From Planctomycetota bacterium (GTDB lineage Bacteria > Planctomycetota > Phycisphaerae > Phycisphaerales > UBA1924): a stretch of 11,771 nt of DNA. The translations under genes and the position numbers were made by a program. Under the pieces are notes generated by a model that was given only the letters and a program-made list of their open reading frames with translations, was not told where the DNA came from and searched no databases. Positions 6,722-11,771 of this stretch are shown here, piece by piece. Numbering within the stretch: position 1 is the stretch's first letter; the number at the start of each line of letters is the position of its first letter. The stretch spans positions 1 through 11,771 of the forward strand of contig JAEYNG010000021.1 in assembly GCA_023412695.1 (NCBI GenBank). Reading direction: 5' to 3'.

Positions 6722-7447
6722 CTACAGCGTGAGCATCTCCCCCACCAGTTCCGCCAGCCGCTGGAGCGCCCCGCGGAGATCCCACCGCTGGAGCGACCGC
6801 TCGCCGGTCGTGTTGCTCACCACCCAGATCTCGGCGAACGGCAAACCGGGGTGCAGCCTCCCCAGCACGTGGGCAGCCGCCGCGCCCTCCATCGCCTCGG
6901 CCACCGCCTCGGTCCGGCGGGCGATCTCCGCAGCGGCGGTATCACACCCCGAACAGGTCGAGACGGTGGCAATCCCGCCGACCATTGTGGCAACAGGTTT
7001 CAATGCCCCCAGCAGCCGGGCATCCCCCGGGACCGCCAGCCCTTCGAACGGGCCGAGCGGAAACCCAAGTTCGGGGATGCTCTGAAAGCCCGTCGGCGAA
7101 CCCACCCCCTCATCCGCGTACAGGCTGCGATCGGCCAGCACGACCGAGCCGATCGGCAACCGCTCGACCGGGAGCAGCGTCCCGCAGATACCGACATTGA
7201 CGACCGCGACGTGCCGGGCAGGATCGACCGCCACCGCCACGCCCGCGCCGGCATTCACCTTCCCCACCCCTGTTTCGAGCAGGTCCACGCCCGGCACGAG
7301 CGGCTCGGCCCGCCATTTCCACTTGTCCACACCGCCGGCGCCCTGGGGCGCGCCAAGGCCCAACCGCACCGCCGCGGCCTCCGCCGGGGCCGCCACCACC
7401 ACCAGAACGGTGCCCCCTTGAGCAAACTGTCGAAGCGGACCGGGCAT
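6722..7447 (-). CDS. mqnB: Futalosine hydrolase (menaquinone biosynthesis)
   Basis: A 241-residue protein of the nucleoside phosphorylase/MTAN fold. Futalosine hydrolase splits futalosine into hypoxanthine and dehypoxanthine futalosine in the alternative (futalosine) route to menaquinone, in the cytoplasm. The visible signature runs in order. A hydrophobic first strand VLVVVAAPAEAAAV (14-27) is followed by TGVGKVNAG (59-67) and VVNVGICGTL (82-91). Then come IGSVVLADRSLYADEGVGSP (99-118), TVSTCSGCD (161-169), AMEGAA (185-190, with the purine/ribose-site Glu187) and VVSNTTGERSLQRWDL (209-224). The combination of GFxxIPELGFPLGPFEG and SNxxGER favours MqnB over MTA/SAH nucleosidase. I use the ATG at 7445-7447, the only Met before the conserved start. 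It lacks a Shine-Dalgarno but has a -10-like hexamer 7 bases upstream. The other mqn genes are not in the window. Confidence 0.88.
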   Translation of the reverse strand: MPGPLRQFAQGGTVLVVVAAPAEAAAVRLGLGAPQGAGGVDKWKWRAEPLVPGVDLLETGVGKVNAGAGVAVAVDPARHVAVVNVGICGTLLPVERLPIGSVVLADRSLYADEGVGSPTGFQSIPELGFPLGPFEGLAVPGDARLLGALKPVATMVGGIATVSTCSGCDTAAAEIARRTEAVAEAMEGAAAAHVLGRLHPGLPFAEIWVVSNTTGERSLQRWDLRGALQRLAELVGEMLTL

Positions 7448-7592
7448 GGCCGACAGCGTATGGTGAATCCCCGTTGAACGTTGTCGTGAATTACCTGTGT
7501 TCGAGCGACCGGAAGGCGTTTGACCGGTAAAGCAGGCAGGCGGGTCCGCCGTGTCGTCGGTTTTCGTGTCTGAGCATCGAAGAGGTTGAGCA
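7448..7592. promoter_or_regulatory. Divergent promoter region between mqnB and the adaptor gene
   Basis: These 145 bases separate two divergently transcribed genes and must supply promoters to both. Apart from the TACGCT element for mqnB they show two small repeat structures. GACCGG occurs twice 15 bases apart (7507-7512 and 7522-7527), the second copy extended to the palindrome ACCGGT (7523-7528). A GGCGG-GT-CCGCC dyad lies at 7539-7550. Either could be an operator. No good -35/-10 pair for the plus-strand gene is evident. Confidence 0.35.
7455..7460 (-). promoter_or_regulatory. Candidate -10 element (TACGCT) for leaderless mqnB
   Basis: On the minus strand TACGCT lies exactly 7 bases before the mqnB ATG, with no ribosome-binding site between. 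TANNNT spaced about 7 bases from an ATG is the known arrangement for leaderless transcripts that begin at the start codon. The same hexamer and spacing recur before the glycosyltransferase gene at 9540. No clear -35 is seen. Confidence 0.4.
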
Positions 7593-9482
7593 ATGGCAGC
7601 ACACCGGGCATCCCGAGACGTCGTCACTCTCCGCCGCGCCGGCGCGCTCCGCAAGGCGGTGATCGGCGTCGCTGTTGTCGGCGGCGTTGTCGCGAGTGTC
7701 GCGGGGCTGGTCGCCGTCACCGGCAAGCCGCAGCCCGCCGCGCCCGCGCGGGGAGCGATGTCGCGCCAGGTGGACGTCTTCGTCGCCGTGCGTCAGAACT
7801 TTGATGTCACCACCACCGCCACCGGCGAGCTCCGCACCCGCAACCAGATCGAGCTCCGCAACCGCATCGACTCCGACACGACCATCACCGAGATCATCCC
7901 CGAGGGCCGGCGGGTGAAGGCCGGCGAGGTGCTCGTCAAGCTCAACGCCGAGCCGATGGTCGAGCGCCTCGACGAGGAGACGCTCGCAATCGAGTCCTCC
8001 CGCGCCGCGCTGGTCGAGGCGGAGGAGGGGTACGCGATCCAGGTTTCTGAGAACGAGTCGGCGGTTCGCGCTGCAAACCTCAAGCTCGCCCTCGCGGACC
8101 TCGATCTCGAGAAGTGGCGCTCCGGCGAGGTGAAGAGCAAGCGGCTGGAGCTGCGCCACAACCTCGAGCGCGCGACCAAGGAAGAACAGCGCCTCCGCGA
8201 GAAGCTCGAGAAGAGCCGCAACCTCCACGAGCGTGGCTACTACAGCCTCGACCTGCTCAAGCAGGACGAGCTCGCGTGGGAGCAGTCCCAGGCCGACCTC
8301 GTCAAGCGACAGCTCGAACAGGAGGTCTACGAGGAGTTCGAGTACACCCGCGACGAGCGCCAGAAGCTCTCCGACGTCGAAGAGGCCAAGGCCGAGGTCG
8401 AGCGCGTCCAGCGCCAGAACTCCAGCAAGCTCGCGAGCAAGGAGGCCGACCGCAACAACAAGCGCCAGGCCCTCGCCATCCGCGAGCAGAAGCTCGCCAA
8501 GCTGCGCGAGCAGCTCGCCGCCGCGACGATCAAGGCCCCGTCCGACGGCCTCGTCGTCTACGGCACCTCCATCGAACAGTCGCGCTGGGGCAGCGACGAG
8601 GGCCCGATGCAGGTCGGCACGCGCGTCTATCCCAACCAGCTGCTCATCGTCCTACCCGACACCAGTGAAATGATCGCCGCCGTCAAGGTCCACGAGAGCC
8701 TCGCCGGCCGCATCCACCCCGGCCAGCCCGTCAACATCAAGGTCGACGCCGTGAGCGACCAGCGGTTCTCCGGCCGCGTCGAGAGCATCGGCGTCCTCGC
8801 CGAGCAGACCTCGCGCTGGATGGACCCCAATCTGCGCGAGTACACCGTCCGCGTCGCGCTCGATCGCGAATCCCTCTCCGACGGCCGCGGCGAGCTCCTC
8901 AAGCCCTCCATGCGCTGCGAGGCGGAGATCATCCTCGGCAACGTTGCCGACGCGCTCGTCGTGCCCGTGCAGGCGGTCTTCAACGAGGGCTCCGTCCGCT
9001 ACGTCCACGTGCAGCAGTCAGGGCAGGGCGCGGCGCGCTACGTCCGCCGCCCTGTGCAGCTCGGCCAGCGCTCAGACCGATTCGCCGAGATCCGCGCGGG
9101 CCTGCAGGAGGGTGACCGCGTGCTGGTCCGCCGGCCGGAGCCCGGCGAGGTCATCCCCGGCCCGTGGGTCGAAGCCGAGCTCGCCGCGGCCGGTCTGAAG
9201 TTCGGCGAGGACGGACAGGTGGTGCCTGTCGGCTTCAACCCCGACGATCGCGGGCCCGGCGGCCGTCGCGGCCCCGGCAACGGCGAACGCCGCCCCGGCC
9301 AGGGTCCCGGCGGACCACGCCCCGAAGCGCCGGGCGATCCCGCCGATGACCCGTCGCCAGAACCCGCCGACGCAGCGGCGAACGCCGAACCAACCGACGA
9401 CAAGGCTGCTTCCGAAACGCCCGCCGCAGAACCCGCGGCATCGACCGGCACAACCCCCGCCGCCGCGCCGACCGCCGGTTGA
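7593..9482 (+). CDS. HlyD/MacA-type membrane fusion (periplasmic adaptor) protein
   Basis: A 629-residue adaptor protein of the kind that bridges an inner-membrane transporter to an outer-membrane channel. Residues 22-43 are a single membrane anchor. Residues 60-120 start the barrel-sandwich (lipoyl-like) domain (TGELRTRNQIELRNRI, then ITEIIPEGRRVKAGEVLVKL). A long Glu/Lys/Arg-rich coiled-coil hairpin spans about 123-308, and the second lipoyl half is IKAPSDGLVVYG (313-324). A beta-barrel follows (about 355-450: VKVHESLAGRIHPGQPVNIKV), then a membrane-proximal domain (to about 530, LVVPVQAVF, GLQEGDRVLV). Residues 548-629 form a Gly/Arg/Pro- then Ala/Glu/Pro-rich tail that looks disordered. 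The coiled coil is long for this family. The ATG has GAGG 7 bases upstream (7582-7585). No ABC or RND permease or TolC-like gene adjoins, so the transported substrate is unknown. Confidence 0.82.
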   Translation: MAAHRASRDVVTLRRAGALRKAVIGVAVVGGVVASVAGLVAVTGKPQPAAPARGAMSRQVDVFVAVRQNFDVTTTATGELRTRNQIELRNRIDSDTTITEIIPEGRRVKAGEVLVKLNAEPMVERLDEETLAIESSRAALVEAEEGYAIQVSENESAVRAANLKLALADLDLEKWRSGEVKSKRLELRHNLERATKEEQRLREKLEKSRNLHERGYYSLDLLKQDELAWEQSQADLVKRQLEQEVYEEFEYTRDERQKLSDVEEAKAEVERVQRQNSSKLASKEADRNNKRQALAIREQKLAKLREQLAAATIKAPSDGLVVYGTSIEQSRWGSDEGPMQVGTRVYPNQLLIVLPDTSEMIAAVKVHESLAGRIHPGQPVNIKVDAVSDQRFSGRVESIGVLAEQTSRWMDPNLREYTVRVALDRESLSDGRGELLKPSMRCEAEIILGNVADALVVPVQAVFNEGSVRYVHVQQSGQGAARYVRRPVQLGQRSDRFAEIRAGLQEGDRVLVRRPEPGEVIPGPWVEAELAAAGLKFGEDGQVVPVGFNPDDRGPGGRRGPGNGERRPGQGPGGPRPEAPGDPADDPSPEPADAAANAEPTDDKAASETPAAEPAASTGTTPAAAPTAG

Positions 9483-9493
9483 CCGCGCCCGCC

Positions 9494-9513
9494 CCGTGCG
9501 CTGCATCGCACGG
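9494..9513. other. Perfect 7-base inverted repeat between adaptor and glycosyltransferase genes
   Basis: CCGTGCG (9494-9500) and CGCACGG (9507-9513) are exact inverse complements around the 6-base loop CTGCAT. The repeat starts 11 bases after the adaptor stop. It could form a hairpin that ends or stabilises the adaptor mRNA, but no T-run follows. It also covers the position where a -35 or operator for the downstream TACGCT element would lie. The sequence alone does not decide between these. Confidence 0.4.
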
Positions 9514-9526
9514 CCGCGTCTTGAGC

Positions 9527-9532
9527 TACGCT
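9527..9532 (+). promoter_or_regulatory. Candidate -10 element (TACGCT) for a leaderless glycosyltransferase mRNA
   Basis: TACGCT ends exactly 7 bases before the ATG at 9540. The bases between (CGGCACC) contain no Shine-Dalgarno, nor is one seen in the preceding 20 bases. The hexamer and spacing are identical to those before mqnB. This suggests a promoter in the 57-base gap giving a leaderless mRNA, so the gene need not depend on read-through from the adaptor gene. Confidence 0.4.
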
Positions 9533-9539
9533 CGGCACC

Positions 9540-10751
9540 ATGCGCCTCGTGCTCTTCACCGACACGCTTCACGACATCAACGGCGTGTCGCGGTTCATTC
9601 GCAACATCGGCGACGAGGCCGCCGCAGCCGGGTACGACCTGCACATCCTGACCAGCACGCACCTCGCCGCGCCGCCAGGTTCATCGCGGCCGTACATCCA
9701 CAACCTTCCGCCGCGATTCTCGCGCCCGATGCCCGGCTACCCACCGTTGCAGCTCGCGCTGCCCCGCCGCGCACAGATGGTTGCGCTCGCCGCGTCCCTG
9801 CGGCCCGACGCAGTCCACGTCTCCACCCCGGGCCCCGTCGGCCTGCTCGGCCGGCGCTTCGCGCTGCGTCATCGCCTGCCGCTCCTCGGCACCTATCACA
9901 CCGACTTCCCGGCCTACATCGACCATCTCTTCGACGAGCCGGTGTTCACTCGCCTGTGCACATGGCACATGAGGTGGTTCTACCGCCCGTTTGCGCGGGT
10001 CTTCACACGCTCGCTTGAATACGCCGCGAGCATGGAGCGCATCGGCATCCCCCGCCCGCGCATCGTGCGCGTGCTCCCCGGCAGCGGGCCCTCCGCATTT
10101 GACCCCGCGCTCCGCACCGACGCCCCCGCTCTCTGGCGGTCGCTCGCTTCGCTCGGCGTGCAGCCCGACAGCGCCAAGGCCCTCTACGTCGGCCGCATCA
10201 GCGTCGAGAAGAGCCTCCCCCGCCTCGCCGAGCTCTGGCCCGCCGTGCGCGAAGCTTGCGCACATCGCGGCGTTAACGCCCAGCTCCTCGTCGTCGGCGA
10301 CGGTCCTTACCGCGCTGAGATGCAGCGACGACTCGCGCCGCACAACGCGGCCTTCCTCGGCTACCGCCACGGCCGCGAGCTCGCGGCGATCTACGCGTGC
10401 AGCGACGTGTTCGTCTTCCCCTCCACCACCGACACGCTCGGCCAGGTCGTGATGGAGGCCCAGTGCTCCGGACTCCCGGTGATCGTCACCGACAAAGGTG
10501 GCCCGGCGGAAGTCGTCCGCGATGGTGTCACCGGCTTCGTTCTGCCGGTCTGTAACTCAGCCAAAGCCCGCTGGCGCGACGCGATCGCTGATCTGCTGTG
10601 CGACAGCAGCCTCCGCCGGCGCATGGGCGCGGCAGCCGCGAGCACTGTCGCCCCGATGACAATCAGCCGCTCCTTCGATCACTTCTGGCAGGTGCACGCA
10701 GAATCGCTTGCGCACGCCGCAACTTCGACGCCGCGAGCCTCCCAGCGATAG
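9540..10751 (+). CDS. GT4-family (GT-B fold) glycosyltransferase
   Basis: A 403-residue retaining glycosyltransferase that moves a sugar from a nucleotide donor to an envelope lipid or glycan acceptor; the specific substrate cannot be read from the sequence. The N-terminal Rossmann half begins MRLVLFTDTLHDINGVSRFI, with the usual 'D...NGVs' loop (7-17). It also has VHVSTPGPVG (92-101) and GTYHTDFPAYI (117-127), typical of the MgtA/PimB/SqdX-like branch. The C-terminal donor-binding half has ALYVGRISVEKSL (214-226), LLVVGDGPY (249-257), ACSDVFVFPSTTDTLG (286-301) and MEAQCSGLPVIVTDKGGPAEV (305-325). The E-x7-E pair appears as D298-x7-E306, as in the TDT.G...EA subgroup. The 3' end overlaps the opposite-strand gene by 73 bases. 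The ATG has no Shine-Dalgarno. Confidence 0.88.
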   Translation: MRLVLFTDTLHDINGVSRFIRNIGDEAAAAGYDLHILTSTHLAAPPGSSRPYIHNLPPRFSRPMPGYPPLQLALPRRAQMVALAASLRPDAVHVSTPGPVGLLGRRFALRHRLPLLGTYHTDFPAYIDHLFDEPVFTRLCTWHMRWFYRPFARVFTRSLEYAASMERIGIPRPRIVRVLPGSGPSAFDPALRTDAPALWRSLASLGVQPDSAKALYVGRISVEKSLPRLAELWPAVREACAHRGVNAQLLVVGDGPYRAEMQRRLAPHNAAFLGYRHGRELAAIYACSDVFVFPSTTDTLGQVVMEAQCSGLPVIVTDKGGPAEVVRDGVTGFVLPVCNSAKARWRDAIADLLCDSSLRRRMGAAAASTVAPMTISRSFDHFWQVHAESLAHAATSTPRASQR

Positions 10752-11771
10752 ATCCGCAGCACCGGCACGCCCCGCGGCCCGAACACACGCTTCGCCGCCT
10801 CGCTGATCTGCTCCTCGCGCCAATCGCTCGACACGATCACCGCGTCAACCGGATCCACAAGCTGGTCCGGCCGAATCACCGGCACTTCGTGCAGCGTCGG
10901 CGTCTTTGGCGCATCGTCGAGAAGCGCGACAACCTCGATCCCCCTGTTCCTCAGCGGCCAGATCGCGACCTCCTGCGTGTGACGGCCCGCGCCATACAGC
11001 GCAACGCGCCGAATCCCGTTCGCCGCGCACTCGAGCGCCAGCCGGTCCACCATCGCGATCTTCACGCGCGTCGGTAGTTCCTCTGGCTTCATCGTCACAC
11101 GAGGCCGCATCACCGTCTGCTGCGTAGGGCCCGCCCCACCGTTCGCGGCCGCGCCTGCAACGTTCGTCCCGCCCGCCGTCACTCGCACCCGCGATGCTCG
11201 CCTCGCGGCGATCAGGTCCGCCGGGTACTCCGGCTGCACCTCCTGACCGCCCGAGCCCGTCGACACCGTCGCCTTGAACCGGCGCGACGCCTGTGTGTGC
11301 TCGATCACCGGGTCCTCCATGATCGCCGCATCGTCGAGGTCCGCGATGTACGTGTACTCTCGCGGCAGCCACATCGTCTCGATCCCGCGTTCGCGAGCCA
11401 CATCCTCCCACGCCGCGTCGAGGTGCACCTGGTCCCATGTCCGCGGGTCCGCCTCGCACCGCTCTCGCCATCGCACCAGCAGCGCCTCGGCCTCCGGCGT
11501 CTGGTTGAAGAACACCGTGCCGCTGGCGAACATCCAGCCGAGCGCGCGGTGCACGGCAAAGTCCGCCGCCGCCCCGCGCAGAAGCTCCGGCGTCCGGTGC
11601 ACGACGGCATCCGCATCCACCCACAGCACCGGCCGGCCCAGTGTGCGCCACCGATCCTCGATGAACTTCGCCTTGTACGCGCAGTTCGCCTCCCACGAGC
11701 CCCGCGGCTGCACACCGACAATCTGGTGCTCGAGCCCCAGCCGCACGCACGAGGCCTTCAGCCGCTTCGCC
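10679..11771 (-). CDS. Glycosyltransferase with C-terminal Rossmann-like domain (5' end outside window)
   Basis: The reading frame is open from the right edge to a TGA at 10679-10681, about 363 residues. The GTG at 11744-11746 is probably not the start, since the frame continues upstream with plausible sequence (AKRLKASC). Counting from the first full codon, residues 24-180 resemble a nucleotide-sugar transferase: RGSWEANCAYKAKFI, then VLWVDADAVVHRTPELL with the metal-binding D52-A-D54, then FASGTVFFNQTPEA, TWDQVHLDAAW and VIEHTQASRRFK. A low-complexity linker spans about 171-230. The second domain (about 250-342) begins RVALYGAGRHTQEV and continues EVVALLDDAP, HEVPVIRPDQL and DAVIVSSDW. It is the Rossmann-like module often attached to sugar-modifying or methyltransferase enzymes. 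The acceptor is unknown. A Cys-containing tail (CASDSACTC) ends the protein, overlapping the convergent GT4 gene. Confidence 0.7.
   Translation of the reverse strand, partial: AKRLKASCVRLGLEHQIVGVQPRGSWEANCAYKAKFIEDRWRTLGRPVLWVDADAVVHRTPELLRGAAADFAVHRALGWMFASGTVFFNQTPEAEALLVRWRERCEADPRTWDQVHLDAAWEDVARERGIETMWLPREYTYIADLDDAAIMEDPVIEHTQASRRFKATVSTGSGGQEVQPEYPADLIAARRASRVRVTAGGTNVAGAAANGGAGPTQQTVMRPRVTMKPEELPTRVKIAMVDRLALECAANGIRRVALYGAGRHTQEVAIWPLRNRGIEVVALLDDAPKTPTLHEVPVIRPDQLVDPVDAVIVSSDWREEQISEAAKRVFGPRGVPVLRIYRWEARGVEVAACASDSACTCQK

Noticed and set aside
7448..7726. N-terminal extension of futalosine hydrolase to 7726
   Set aside because: The extra 93 residues are Thr/Arg/Pro-rich, unlike any MqnB, and would overlap the divergent adaptor gene. 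The ATG at 7447 fits the family length.
7491..8228. Minus-strand open frame of 245 codons rich in Leu/Glu/Ala
   Set aside because: Antisense to the coiled coil of the adaptor, whose Glu/Lys/Arg codons yield Leu-rich complement frames; it has no independent motif.
9240..9480. GC-rich repetitive stretch at the 3' end of the adaptor gene as a DNA repeat array
   Set aside because: It has no regular unit; it encodes a low-complexity Gly/Arg/Pro/Ala tail in frame.
1..11771. Defence island, CRISPR, toxin-antitoxin or mobile element
   Set aside because: No direct-repeat array, transposase, integrase or nuclease/toxin motif was seen in the supported reading frames, and base composition looks even across the window by eye.

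Overview
The window is a high-GC (roughly two-thirds G+C), gene-dense bacterial chromosome segment with no rRNA, tRNA, insertion sequence, CRISPR array or phage gene that I can see. The likeliest source is a planctomycete, probably of the Phycisphaerae type. The clues are a type IV pilus assembly block of divergent sequence, a protein carrying the 'LPALGKAR' helix typical of planctomycete prepilins, a futalosine-route menaquinone gene, and a MutY tail of the 'TTH' type. This placement is inference from motifs, not from a search.

Layout. (1) 1-329, plus strand: the 3' end of an adenine DNA glycosylase gene (mutY). (2) 256-6534, minus strand: a six-gene block. In transcription order it holds pilM, pilN, pilO, a PilP/GspC-like gene, a pilB/gspE-type ATPase gene, and last a hybrid protein with a DUF4190-like membrane region followed by a prepilin-like helix and ectodomain. 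Gaps between the first five are 32, 0, -4 and 4 bases, so they very probably form one operon. The sixth gene lies 70 bases further on and has its own extended -10 promoter candidate. (3) 6722-7447, minus strand: futalosine hydrolase (mqnB). (4) 7593-9482, plus strand: a membrane-anchored HlyD/MacA-type adaptor protein with a long coiled coil and a disordered tail, without a transporter partner beside it. (5) 9540-10751, plus strand: a GT4-family glycosyltransferase. (6) 10679-11771, minus strand: the 3' part of a second, DxD-type glycosyltransferase fused to a Rossmann-like domain, running off the right edge.

How the genes work together. PilM (cytoplasmic actin-like ring), PilN and PilO (inner-membrane dimer) and the PilP-like protein form the inner-membrane alignment platform of a type IV pilus or type II secretion machine, and the PilB-type ATPase powers pilin polymerisation. 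No major pilin, PilC platform protein, PilT, secretin or prepilin peptidase is in the window, so these must be encoded elsewhere. The other genes are separate housekeeping or envelope functions: base-excision repair, menaquinone synthesis, efflux or export, and glycan synthesis.

Points that merit attention are the DUF4190/prepilin hybrid, a PilP-like subunit anchored by a transmembrane helix rather than a lipid, two genes with an identical TACGCT-N7-ATG arrangement and no Shine-Dalgarno (probable leaderless transcripts), and two tail-to-tail gene overlaps of almost equal length (74 and 73 bases). I see no clear evidence of a wholly new multi-gene system.
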